Part shown: positions 47,701-57,389 of the stretch, in pieces
Layout: each line of letters opens with the position of its first letter
How positions within the stretch are numbered: position 1 is the first letter of the stretch
Origin: Amborella trichopoda
Taxonomy: Eukaryota > Streptophyta > Magnoliopsida > Amborellales > Amborellaceae
Assembly (NCBI RefSeq): GCF_000471905.2
Contig: NW_006499912.1
Span: 3,952,760 to 4,016,759, forward strand
DNA: 64,000 bases
Reading direction: 5' to 3'
Notes under the pieces: generated by a model
What the model was told of the DNA's origin: nothing
Database searches by the model: none
The model's input: only the letters and a program-made list of their open reading frames with translations
Made by a program: the position numbers and the translations under genes

Positions 47701-48900
47701 TCCCCTAATTCGTTGATTAGTGACATTGTTCAAGTTGGTGGTGAGCAAGTGGTATGGGATATTCACTTTCGGTACAGTCGGGTTACTGATCTTGTTGGTA
47801 ATCAAGTGTCCAGCCTGTTATCAAAGCTTCATGAGGTGGTCTTATCTGATGATTTGCCCATGAGCTCATTTGGGAGCATAGTAAGGATGGTGTTTACTCT
47901 GTTAAAACTATGTACTTGGAGTTGTTCCATGACCAGCATAGATGGTCCTTACCTCAAATCTCCCAAATTTGGAAGTGGCCGGTTCCTCATAAGGTTCAAT
48001 ATTTTATGTGGTTGGCAGGTTTGAATAAGGTGCTCACGATTGACAATCTTATTAAAAGGGGAAAGATATTACCAAATGCATGTTTGTTTTACAAAGAGGA
48101 TGAGGAGTCCATCGCGCACTTGCTTATTCATTGTCGGTTTGCGACTAATGTGTGGTGTTGGATTTTGGGAAGTATTGGTTTTAGTGCCACTCTTCCAAAG
48201 AGTGTGTTGGGTATTATTACTGAGTTAGTCTTGCTTGGATTGCCTAAATTGGGGATGAAGTTATGGCAGATTATTAGAGGAGCTTTATGTTGGGAGTTAT
48301 GGAATGAGTAGAATAGACAGGCTTTTGAAGGAAAATGTCTTCCTTTGGAGTGTCTGATCCAACTTATTGTGCATACTTCCTGGAGCTGGCTCTCGGTTCT
48401 TGATGATGGGAGACAAATAATGGCGATTGAGGTGAGGCTCAATCTAGCTGAGCTGGTTTATATGATAGGTGTAAGGATGAAACTGATTGGCAATTGGATA
48501 CCCCTGTTCGGGGTAGGTTGAAGCAAAATTTTGATGGGAGCTCTCAAGGTAACCCTGGTCCTTCAGGTGTGGGGGGTGCGGTCCGCGATTGGAATGGAAT
48601 AGTTGTCTTGGCCTATGCTGAACCAATTGGCATAGCCACTTCTAATTTGGCTGAGTTCCAAGCTTTGCTCATTGGTTTACATTTTATTAGGTCTAAGAAT
48701 CTTGGTCCAGAGATAGTGGTGGAAGGTAATTCCCTTAATGTGATCAAATGGTGCAATAAGGATCAACGTGTACCATGAATTTTACATTTGGTTTGAGTTC
48801 AGGTACAAAAGCTCGCGAAGGTTTTATCCTTAACTTTTCAGCATGTCTTCCGGGAATCCAATGAGGTTGCTGATAGTTTGTCGATTCTATTCTTAACGAT
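44797..48900 (+). pseudogene. L1 ORF2 (endonuclease, reverse transcriptase, RNase H), broken
   Basis: The endonuclease shows NVRGLADASKKRD (about 44820), the QETKL segment (about 44900), FCVGGDFNLI (about 45205) and TKIDRFLVS (about 45385). The RT shows ITKLDMENAYDRVE (about 46540), GLRQGD and LQYADDALIF (about 46860). The zinc-binding part shows WKWPVPHKVQYFMWLA and the HLLIHC motif. RNase H shows NFDGSSQGNPGPSGVGGAVR (about 48525) and LAEFQALLIGL. Stops occur near 44818, 45010, 45870, 46320 and 46580, among others, with frame changes near 45630 and 47950. Confidence 0.85.
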
Positions 48901-49283
48901 ATTGAGACTGTTTGATGTTATTTGTTTGCTTCTTAATTAATAAAAGTGATAACCTTTGTCAAAAAAAAAAATATTTTTTTAATCAAGAATAGGGTAGGCA
49001 AAAATTCATGCGAAAGATTATCAAAATTACCCGTCACTCCCGTAATGGATTTTTCACCTATCATCGCATGTAATGGATTGCCTGATTTTCAAATTTAGCG
49101 TAATCTCTTCTCGTAATAGATTTTTCACCTATCACCACGCGTAACGGATTTCTTGATTTTTTGAGAAATCTAGCGTAATCTCTTTCCATTTCCTCACGAT
49201 TAAGTGTACCCAAACAATGAAAATGTCATATTTCCTTGTAATCTATTGTCACGTAATAGATTTTCAAGTACCCAAACGGCCCC

Positions 49284-49549
49284 TAAATGTTTTGTTCTTC
49301 AAAAGTCGGTTATATGGGGCATGATTCACATTACTCACCAAATCTTTTAACGTTAACTCGGGACTTGGTAGAAATAGAGCTCAAGACATTATATTGTTCT
49401 TTAATTCAAAGACATTTAAAACTAGATAGTTTCAAAAAAAAAAAAACTAGTTGAGCTGATCCATGCAACCGTTTTTTCACTTAATAAGGGATTATCATAA
49501 AATATACAAAAGGAATCTCCATCCAAACATATCTTAAGAGAGCGATTGT
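49284..49549. other. Copy A sequence without genes
   Basis: Collinear with 56005-56290 of copy B (shared GTTGAGCTGATCCATGCAACC-like block). Nothing coding. Confidence 0.6.
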
Positions 49550-49557
49550 GTTCGAAC

Positions 49558-50067
49558 CAGTGTTCAAGAAATCGATCTGATCTCGAAAACCGGTCAATTG
49601 CGGGTTCTTAGTAATCAGTAAACCAGCCAGTTCAACCGGTCCAATTGGGTAGGTCCAAGCTGGTACAAGAAGCATTAAAACAAATACAAGTTTTTTAAAA
49701 AATAAAATATGTTTTTCATGTTTAAAGCATGATTAAACAAAGTACATCCAAATGAAGTTGAAAATTAATGAGAAAATGGATTTTTAAAAATTGATTTATG
49801 CCCAGGAGTATTTTTGAAATTTTTTAAAAAGTTGGAGAAATATAAAAATAAGTATACATGGCCAAAATCCTTTGCACTATTTGCCAAATTGATAAAAAAA
49901 TATATATTCAAAAAATACATTGCAAACAAATACCTTGTTTTTTTGGGATTTTATATAAATGTTTATTTTTTTTTTTTAAATAATTTGTCAGATCACTGAA
50001 ATTGGATCGGTCAATGGCCGGTTATAGTTTGACCAGAACCGGCCGAGTTCCGAGTTTGCAAACAATG
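49558..50067. mobile_element. hAT-type MITE with 8-bp target duplication
   Basis: It starts CAGTGTTCAAGAAATCG and ends GAGTTTGCAAACAATG. Flanking 8-mers are GTTCGAAC (49550-49557) and GTTGGAAC (50068-50075), 7 of 8 identical, as expected for hAT. CCGG-rich subterminal regions on both sides match the element at 38.5 kb. Copy B retains the empty site (GTTGGAAG near 56819). Confidence 0.8.
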
Positions 50068-50680
50068 GTTGGAACTAAGGTTGCCAAACTTGCATCCCAA
50101 GTTATTGAAGAGGTTTCAACCAAGACACGGTAAAAAAAATTCAGGAAGCTTATTGAATATGCTTAAGAGATGTTCTTTAGAAAATTTGGAATATGCGTGC
50201 GTAAATATGAATATTCTAGAGGACTATATACTATAATTTTTATTTTATTTTTTATTTTTTAAGAAAGTAATAGTAATTCTTAGCCGTAAGAAGTGAATCA
50301 GTGGCTAGAGATTTATTATTGAGGTTTCATATAATATTTTTGAACTTTGAACATAGTAAAGAGTTGATCTCCAATCATCTAATTTCAAATCTAATGGTTA
50401 AAAGTAATTTTACCTTATTGTATACTTTTTTCCGTTTTAATATTGACGTCATGGTAAAAATCAAAGAAGAACCAAAGTTTTTTAAAGAAACGGGAAGATC
50501 CCTTTGGCATTTGAACACAGCACACGTGAGAAAGGTCAAGGATTCCAATCATTATAAGTTTGAAACTTATGGAAACCAACATAAATTTTAAAAAATGAAT
50601 GTACAAAGAAAAGATTCGCTACTTGCTTATACAGTCTATCGTTGGGCCTGTGCATCAACTCTCTAACCCCTTGACATATG

Positions 50681-51696
50681 ATTATATAAATATGCAATTC
50701 ATCTTTTATGGTTCCCTTCAATCTAGGGATGGCAATGGACCCGGACCCGACCCATACCCGTGGGGTTTACCCAATATGGGTCCGGGTATGGGTCCAAGTA
50801 TTGGACCCATGGTATAGTATGGGTCCAATAAAGGATATCCGGATAGTCCTGGGTCCAGGTATGAATCCTACTGGCCATTAAAGACTTTATGAGTGCTTGT
50901 AAATGATTTTATTGATATAATAGAGTATGAACTCAATAGGAGTGTGGTCCTATGTAGATCATACTTAGCAAACGATATTTGCTAATACCAGACTGAGCTT
51001 GATGTGCTAGGCAACCAGTTGGGAAAAACTCATGTTACCTTGCTATAGAGAATAAACCGATAATAGTTATAATGAATCATAGCTTGATGATGTCGAAGTT
51101 TGCTCGGAAGAGTGAGCCAATGGACAGTGTGGCTCTTGTGTGTTATGGAGGCCTTCAGAGATGGAGCCTCATCTGCATACCATCACACGATAAACACATA
51201 GCATAGCCATTTTCGGGAAAGCGAACCACCTTTTAGTGTGAAGCGTATGCATATGCGAGAGATAACCCCTATGCTCAATCTAGGTGACTTTAGTTTCATC
51301 TCTAGGGAAGAACCTGAAATCCATGCACTGGGACTATGACCGCTTGCCAATTGGCTAGACTTTTGTGATTCACTAATGATCATCTGCATGAACTATGGGT
51401 CATGGGCAATGTTGGGTCAGTTTGAGAAAGCAAGTATGGACTATAATCCGTAGTAGAAGGTAGAGTGCCCTAGTGTATATTTATTCTTAGACCATATGGA
51501 TCATTTTCCCATCAAAGTATTTAATTATGTTAATTTTAATATTCTACGATTTTTAAAATTGTCGTTTGAATTTTTTTAAATATTTAGATATTTTATTTAT
51601 CAAATTTGGATTTGTAAAAATAGAGATATTGAGGTGCTCCATTTACAATTAGCGTAAAACCTACGCTAAACGATAAACCTTATACTGTATGAGTAC
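50681..51696. other. Gene-free, unidentified stretch
   Basis: It opens with a GGATGGCAATGGACCCGGAC-type repeat (50728-50880). The following 700 bp are of more balanced composition and contain no long ORF, tRNA or recognised repeat; they could be the untranslated part or LTR of an unknown retroelement. Confidence 0.4.
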
Positions 51697-52078
51697 GGTG
51701 CACTTAAATAACTACGAGAGAAGGTTGTTCTTATATTGGAAGACCTTCAAATCGATCATTTCGACCTCGAGATTCGTAGATATGAAAAAAAAAGAGGATT
51801 TTCAATCCTAAAAATAGTTTATCTTCTAGCACATTATCTAGACCATCCATTTTCAAGATTTTCAGTTCTAACACATTATCTAGACCATCCATTTTCGAGA
51901 GTTTATAGATCTGCTTGATTGTCACCATTTCTGGAACTTTAAACTTCATAATGGGGGGAAACTATAGATTTTCATTTCATCTCAAGGCTTTGCGGCCCCC
52001 AAACTGTTGTCTTGGCATAGTTTTGAGGGATACCTTACTTCAATAGTATAAGGTTGACACCTTATACAAACCTCACCT
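51697..52078 (-). mobile_element. MITE, Mutator-like family M1, with duplicated core
   Basis: The right end (reverse complement) AGGTGAGGTTTGTATAAGG matches the family terminus. The core CACATTATCTAGACCATCC occurs twice in tandem (about 51829 and 51877). Left end GGTGCACTTAAATAACT; flanks TATGAGTAC and ATATGTAAA-like are only partly similar. Length 382 bp, close to the other complete copies. Confidence 0.65.
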
Positions 52079-52084
52079 ATATGT

Positions 52085-52340
52085 AAAGCTGCACCTGAAA
52101 ATGTAAGTCTAGCATCAAAAACCCTATGATGGCTTGAAAATCTATTTCGGTTCCTAAATATGAAACTTGAAGCTCCAAAGATGACATAAATCTAATGGAT
52201 CTATCAACACTTGAAAATGAATGGTCCAGATTATATGTTAGAAGATATAGAATTTTTAAATTCTTCTGGATATACATTTTTTCAAATCCATAATAGTGAA
52301 GGCCAAGTTGATCAATTTGGTCATGTTTTGGCACTGGGAC
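52085..52340 (+). mobile_element. MITE family M1 fragment
   Basis: AATGAATGGTCCAGATTATA (about 52216) and GGCCAAGTTGATCAATTTGG are the family core in the other orientation, immediately next to the previous copy. Ends are lost. Confidence 0.5.
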
Positions 52341-52424
52341 AAAATTCTCCTCCAGACTTGTGTTGAGGCTTTAAAAAGCCACCCTTTTCCAATAGGAAAA
52401 AGTGTGGTTTGCATAAGTAATAAG

Positions 52425-52544
52425 CAGTGTCTGCAAAATCGGGTGTTTCAAATCATAACCGCTTGGTTAGATTGGTCACTAGCAGTTTCAATTTTCGCCA
52501 GTTTTGGAAATCCGATTAGATATTTTTATAATTTTTTTTAAAAA

Positions 52545-52582
<38 letters not shown>

Positions 52583-53151
52583 AATTATCCTATAGGACCC
52601 TCCCCCACCCATGTGTGTAGAAACCTAAAGGATCACCATTAAATTTGACACGGATCTATAGAAAAGTCAAGTCCCACACTTATATGATAACTTTTCTAGA
52701 GATCCATACCAACTTTAATGGTGATCCTTTGGGGTCCTACACACATAGGTGGGGGAGGGTCCTACAGGATCATTACTCCATATATATATATATAATATCA
52801 AAAAATAATGGATTATTTTGTAATGCATCTTTTAATGTTTTTCATCATTTGGTACCGATAGAAAAGTGTTTTGGCCGTTAATACTTATTTTTATATTTTC
52901 CATCTTTTTAGAAAAATTTCAAAAATACTTTTGGGTGCAAATCAATTTTTTCACTAATGTTGAACTTCATTTGCATGTGTTGTATTTAATCATGTTTTAA
53001 ATGTATTTTTTGGTATTTATTTTATTTGTTTTGACATATTTTTGACCAATCAAGACTTGCCCGGTTAGGGTCGTTGAACCGGCTGGTTTACCAGTTACTC
53101 AGTATCTGGCCTTGGCCAATTTCTAAGGCCGGTTTGATTTTTCAAACACTG
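52425..53151. mobile_element. hAT-type element interrupted by a foldback MITE
   Basis: It begins CAGTGTCTGCAAAATCGGG and ends TTTTTCAAACACTG. CCGG-rich subterminal blocks (GTTGAACCGGCTGGTTTACC) match the 38.5- and 49.6-kb elements. No target duplication is recognisable. The foldback element 52577-52781 lies inside it. Confidence 0.6.
52577..52781. mobile_element. Foldback MITE forming a near-perfect hairpin, between TA repeats
   Basis: From ATCC inward, about 80 bp of each arm pair with roughly 10 mismatches (CCTATAGGACCCTCCCCCAC against CCTGTAGGACCCTCCCCCAC). The loop is short (about 25 bp, near 52665-52690). TA dinucleotide runs flank both sides (52545-52576 and 52782-52792). Confidence 0.85.
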
Positions 53152-53189
53152 GTCCGGAACTTTGCAAAAAAAAAAAAACAAGGTAAAGT

Positions 53190-53450
53190 TGCAATTGGAT
53201 ATATGAACAGTTGAAAATGGACGGTGCAAATTATATGTGACAACTTGAAATCCACTTATTATCAGATGCATATTGTTGAGTTGATCATTTTTATGTTTTT
53301 CTCAAACCTTTCTTGTGTTAGAAAACAAAAATTTCCATCAAGATTTGAGGCGTTTCCCTATGCTAACCTTTTGTTAGGGTAAGACCTAGGCTATATAAAG
53401 TTCAAAAAAAAAAAAAAGACCTAGGCTATATGATAAAAACTAAAGCTGCA
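53190..53450 (+). mobile_element. MITE family M1 fragment
   Basis: AAAATGGACGGTGCAAATTA (about 53213), GTTGAGTTGATCATTTTTATG and two copies of ACCTAGGCTATAT near the right end (53387, 53421) resemble M1. Degraded. Confidence 0.5.
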
Positions 53451-53499
53451 TCTAAGAAACCCTGAAAAATGTTGTTTCAGAGTACGCACTGTACTCCGA

Positions 53500-53935
53500 C
53501 CCTTCAAAAAAATATTAGGAAAAAATATCAAAAAAAAAGAGTTGAAAGTCCTTACAATATTACTAAAAGAATCAAAAGATTACAAATTATATCTGAAGGC
53601 ATACTTGTTAAGTTTTTATATCAATCAGGTACATTCAAATAAAAATAATTAAAATTTTTCCAAATCTCAAACAATTAGGGGTACTTTGATAAGCTTACCC
53701 CTAAAGAGGTTTTAATCGAGTGATATTCAAGATAAAATTATCAAAGTACTGCCATTATTATGGCTTCCTAATATTAAATAAGAGTAATTTAGAAATTTTT
53801 TAAGATTTGTTTTGAAGATGTACCTAATTGATATTAAACGTAAACAACAAACCTTCAACAAACCTTCAAATGTAATTTCTAATCTTTGGACTTTTTTAGT
53901 CTTTTTTAATGGGTTCCAACCCTCTTTATAATGTT
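53500..53935. mobile_element. Foldback element with long inverted repeats
   Basis: The left arm (ACTAAAAGAATCAAAAGATT, ATATCAATCAGGTACATTCA, GGGTACTTTGATAAGC) pairs with the reverse complement of the right arm (ACTAAAAAAGTCCAAAGATT, ATATCAATTAGGTACATCTT, CAGTACTTTGATAATT). Each arm is about 180-200 bp at roughly 75-80 percent. No ORF. Confidence 0.75.
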
Positions 53936-54344
53936 TTAAAGAATGTTTAGGTTTAGAGTTCCAAACTCACAATTTTGCTTACTAATTAGAGTGATTTACA
54001 TGCGGTTCCTAAATTTTTTCCTAAATTACGAAATTCTCTGTTTAAAGGTGGAATTAAAAAAGAAGGTTGATCAACTTTAAAAAATTGTCTCTTGGTCCGA
54101 GGATTCCGAATTTTAATTTTTGTTTTTATTAGGGAAACTAAAATTAAAATTAAAACCAATGGAAAACTAAAAAACAATTAAAATTCTCTCTCCCTTCCTC
54201 TCTCTCTCTCTATTTATTTTTGGAAAATTTAAAAGAAAAAGAAAAATATGTGGAATACATGCCCGAGTTCTTACTTCATTGGCTTCTTTATTTTCAAGTC
54301 TTCATCAAATTCTCAATGGTCAATTGGGTTACAAACAATAACAC

Positions 54345-54475
54345 AAATAGAAACTGTGCAAATAAATAAATGAATGTGATGAAAATGGCTTACAACTTAT
54401 CCATAAATAGAAACTGTACAAAAAAAAATAAAAAATGAATGTGATGAAAATGGCTTAAAACTTATCAAAGATGTC
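54345..54475. repeat. Tandem duplication, 2 x about 60 bp, copy B only
   Basis: AAATAGAAACTGTGCAAA..GAATGTGATGAAAATGGCTT followed by a second near-identical unit from about 54405. The second unit contains the TAA that ends the possible exon 2 of small gene B. Confidence 0.75.
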
Positions 54476-54552
54476 ATTGAAAGTGTGAAGCTCCACTCCA
54501 TCTCCATGGCCTGAAAACTCCTTGCTGCTATTTATTGATTTCTCCATCACCT
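54455..54552 (-). CDS. Possible second coding exon of small gene B
   Basis: After acceptor-like TCTAATCAG|AG the frame reads VMEKSINSSKEFSGHGDGVE then LHTFNDIFDKF and stops at TAA (54455-54457). It corresponds to 37672-37796 of copy A in the same frame. A donor AAG|GTTAGA exists at the end of exon 1 of B, but the phase does not join these frames cleanly, so the exon is speculative. Confidence 0.3.
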
Positions 54553-54869
54553 CTGATTAGAATGTTTATTTGCTTACAACCTCTCTCTCTCTATCTCTCT
54601 CTCTCTAGAGAGAGAGAAATTTATATACTGATCTTTGGAGTTCACCAAATATTATATGCATCTCCTAGAGAGATGGAGTTGCCCACAAGGTGGAAATGAT
54701 TCTCTCTCTCTTTCTCTTTCTCTCTAAAGATAAGCTTCTTAGAGAGAGAAAGTTCTCTATAAATCTTGAGTAAACTTCCAAGAGAGAGAGAGAGAGAGAG
54801 AGAGAGTTCCACCACATAGACACATTTCTCTCTCTTCGTGCTCAGAACCTCATGGAGAGAAATGTGATA
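54553..54869. other. GA/CT-rich sequence downstream of small gene B
   Basis: Microsatellites TCTCTC (54580-54610, 54700-54725) and GAGAGA (54780-54807) lie between the gene and its possible second exon. Copy A has the same arrangement (37820-38105), so it is an old 3' UTR or intron. Confidence 0.5.
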
Positions 54870-55112
54870 TCAGTCTAACCTTCCAAAAGAGAGAAAATCA
54901 GCCACCATGCTGGCGTAAACGGCCACCGCGTGTGCCCACTTCTTGATATCTTCCTTCAATCTCTCTTCATCCAAATTCGCCAGAGCTCCCTTCTCGATCC
55001 GTATCTCCAGTCCGGAGAGACACCGATCGAATACCGGCAACTTCGCGCACGGCTCGCTCAGACTTGGTGCTCGTTTCTCTTCCTCTTCTTCTTCTTCTTC
55101 TCCACCCTCCAT
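54870..55112 (-). CDS. Small acidic-N-terminus plant protein, paralogue B (80 aa)
   Basis: It starts at ATG (55110-55112) with MEGGEEEEEEEEKRAPSLSE, then a core C-A-K-L-P-V-F-D-R-C, LSGLEIRIEKGALANLDEE, RLKEDIKKWAHAVAVYASM and a hydrophobic end. I do not recognise the family and give no function. The core is predicted to be helical (alternating charged and hydrophobic residues). Support for being real: the core is kept in copy A (about 50 of 60 residues, including conservative changes), a TATA-like TGTATATACAGAG lies about 90 bp upstream, and a GA-rich leader follows. Longer readings upstream of this ATG are low-complexity leader. A donor-like AAG|GTTAGA overlaps the last codons, so splicing is possible. 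Confidence 0.6.
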   Translation of the reverse strand: MEGGEEEEEEEEKRAPSLSEPCAKLPVFDRCLSGLEIRIEKGALANLDEERLKEDIKKWAHAVAVYASMVADFLSFGRLD

Positions 55113-55193
55113 GTTTATGCTTTTGCTGTTCTTCCTCTCTCTTCTTTTTTTAGGGTAGTTTGCTTTCTCTCTCTTCTCATCTCCACTTCTCTC

Positions 55194-55206
55194 TCTGTAT
55201 ATACAT
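55194..55206 (-). promoter_or_regulatory. TATA-like box of small gene B
   Basis: Minus strand CATGTATATACAGAG, about 85-95 bp upstream of the start codon. A similar box is kept at the same place in copy A. Confidence 0.4.
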
Positions 55207-55539
55207 GACCACCTAAGCGTGTCCATGACCGTAACCATGATCAGCCGTGTACGAAGGGACTTGTTTAGGGTTGACTTCGTTCTAAAACAATGAGAAGTAA
55301 ACATAATACCCTTTTCTTTTCCCAAAATGGCCGAGACATACCATTTTTATTCCACATGCCACCTGCCTGTGATTACCAATAAAATTTTGACCTTGACCCT
55401 GGTTTATGTGTAAACTAAGACTTCCATGTATTATATGGAAAAATTTAGCCATGTTAGGTCTGTTTGTACCGCCTCCCTAGGGAGTACTAGGAGTAGTACT
55501 TGAATTAGTTACCATTTTAGACTGCAGTTTACCCATGGT

Positions 55540-55775
55540 CCTAATACTGTAAGTTTAAAATTTATGATAAGTTTTGACAAAGTTTTTATGTCGTAGGTAT
55601 AAAATTTATGTTAAGTTTTGACAAAATGTTTACGTTGGCTGTTTATGTGATACAATCTAGCTCAGATGATGTCTTTAAGGGTTTTCTAGCATGAAACAAC
55701 CTTTTTTGGTGGGTTTTAGTATATACCTGACTTTTATAGTATAAGATTGATACCATATATAAACTTTTTTCTATA
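55540..55775 (+). mobile_element. MITE family M1 remnant shared with copy A
   Basis: It ends TAGTATAAGATTGATACCAT then ATATAAACTTTTTTC, as does 41393 in copy A. Interior is strongly decayed. Confidence 0.45.
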
Positions 55776-56480
55776 ATATGAAAATAATACCTTTTTTTTT
55801 TCTTCTCTAATTTTTGTTTAGGCCTTTTTTGTAGTACTTTCTGTACAAATCCGGTTCAAAATGGGATGGTTTACCGTTTAGTGTGCCATACAAACATCAT
55901 CTTAAAATGTTCAAGAGGATCAAATAAGAACGTGACGGCTTAATGCTTCCGAGTTTCCGAGTGAGAGAGGTTATGGGTTCAAACTTCACATTGCACACAC
56001 ATGTTCCCAAATGCTTTGTTTTTCATAAGTATGTTTTATGGTGACATAACTTATAATCCCTCTTAATTTTTTTCGTAGTAATGAAACTCTAGACGTCATG
56101 TTGCCTTTGTTCTTTCAACTCAAAAGCATCTAAAGTCAGTTAAGCTAATCCGTGCAACCATTTTATCCTTTTTTTTTTTCCCTCTTGAGTCCAAGAAAAT
56201 GCATGGGCTTTTCTTTTTCAGTTTGATGGTGTTATCAAAGCAATCCCCATCTAACATGCCATTTATTCCAACAAAACTTGGGTTGAAATGACCATAAATG
56301 ATAACTCGATCAAGTCGAATGTCATGTGCTTTTCTCTCATTCTATCCATCCCATGATCATATGAAGTTTGCTATACACCATGTTTAAACTTCAAAGAGAC
56401 ACAAATAGAGATAAAATGTAACTATATCCCACATGCTCTTCCCTTGCACTGTTATCACATTTTCCATGATTCTATAAGTG
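55776..56480. other. Copy B sequence without genes
   Basis: 55850-56010 matches 41455-41717 of copy A; the empty Harbinger site is near 56005. No ORF or RNA gene is seen. Confidence 0.6.
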
Positions 56481-56484
56481 ATTG

Positions 56485-56700
56485 TTTATATAGAAATCAT
56501 TTATCTTTCGTCCCACTCATTAGATGTCAAATTGGACGGCTTTAGGTGAGTCACGAAGTCCAAATTTTTTTTTTCGAAACTTAATGTCTATTCAATGACA
56601 CTCTGACAACCACCCATTTTGAAATTTAAGGGACAATAATGATTGTGACGTCCTATCTCTAAATAATCTCGGTCCACATAGATGTAATTTTATGTAAAAA
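56485..56700. mobile_element. MITE, family M2 (degraded)
   Basis: AAATCATTTATCTTTCGTCC at the left, the CATTAGATGTCAAATTGGAC interior block and ATTGTGACGTCC near the right match M2 in inverse orientation. Confidence 0.5.
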
Positions 56701-56913
56701 TATGTGCAAATGGGATGCTTTTGTGAATATCACAAAAGATTGTGGGAATTTGAATGATTTAGAAGAGAAGTGCGAAAGTCAGTAGTTTCGTGCAGGTGAG
56801 TGTTGAGGCAGCGTTTGCGTTGGAAGTTCCAAGGTTGCCAAACGTGTGCCCTAAGTTATCGAAGAGCCTTTCAACGACGACTTAGTAAAACAAATTCATG
56901 AACCTTCTTGAAA

Positions 56914-57298
56914 GGGTGCGGTGTATATAAATCCAAGTCTCTAATCAATCAAAGTAAAATCCAACTTTCAGATAGCATCGAGAAATATAGTTCCAATATT
57001 GAAAGTCTTTGTGATAGCCTTAAAATATATTTTCATCTTAATTATAAAATTTAAAAGCTAGTGTAGATCAAGCATATATCTGAAAACTTGAAAATCTTGA
57101 AAATTGACGTTCCAAAAATGTGTTACAAGATGTGCTATTTTCAAAACTTGAAATCCATTTTTTCTCATGTCCATGCATCTTGATGTGGAGATGATCAATT
57201 TGAGGATATTTGAGCATCAAAACAACATTTCTAACGAAATTTTTGAGGTAGGCTCTAATGTGATTGTTTAGAGCTTCGGCTCTATATAAATTTTTTAC
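56914..57298 (+). mobile_element. MITE, Mutator-like family M1, complete with 9-bp duplication
   Basis: Flanked by identical TTCTTGAAA at 56905-56913 and 57299-57307. Left end GGGTGCGGTGTATATAAATCC; inverted right end GTAAAAAATTTATATAGAG then CCGAAGCTCTAAACAATCA. Length 385 bp. Copy A has the empty site with a single TTATTGAAT near 50151. It contains the core GAAAATTGACGTTCC and TTGATGTGGAGATGATCAAT. Confidence 0.9.
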
Positions 57299-57389
57299 TT
57301 CTTGAAATACTTTCTTTGGAATATATGCTTTTAAGAGATGTTAAATATGGAGTATGCTTGCGCAACAATATTTAAGAAAAGTTATAGAT

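Larger units (their letters stand above)
42560..48971 (+). mobile_element. L1-type LINE with RNase H, nested in the Harbinger-like element
   Basis: Order: gag-like ORF1 (DUF4283-like) from 42850, linker, endonuclease from about 44800, reverse transcriptase (YADD at about 46865), zinc-binding region of reverse transcriptase (about 47950-48170), RNase H (about 48510-48890), then AATAAAAGTG and a poly(A) run at 48960-48971. Several stops and frameshifts inactivate it. The 5' boundary is not resolved (somewhere 42250-42850) and no target duplication could be assigned with confidence. Confidence 0.85.
41718..49283. mobile_element. PIF/Harbinger-like non-autonomous element carrying a nested L1
   Basis: Inverted ends GGGGCCTTTTGGATACCTGA and GGGGCCGTTTGGGTACTTGA (21 of the first 24 positions match), flanked by TAA at 41715-41717 and 49284-49286. 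The 3-bp TAA duplication fits PIF/Harbinger. Copy B has the empty site at about 56005 (GTTCCCAAATGCTTTG). Without the L1 the element is roughly 1.1-1.4 kb. No transposase is seen. Confidence 0.85.
37200..50680 (+). repeat. Segmental duplication, copy A (expanded by insertions)
   Basis: Collinear blocks match copy B in the same orientation: 37300-37370 with 54265-54340; 37675-38445 with 54450-55225; 38985-39300 with 55225-55450; 40915-40990 with 55465-55540; 41270-41717 with 55680-56006; 49284-49550 with 56005-56290; 50076-50160 with 56820-56904; 50270-50640 with 57985-58400. Between the blocks lie insertions found only here. Confidence 0.85.

Noticed and set aside
54870..55325. Full 151-codon reading of small gene B
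   Set aside because: The N-terminal 71 codons lie upstream of the conserved region, cross the TATA-like box and GA-rich leader, and are not open in copy A. The ATG at 55110-55112 is preferred.
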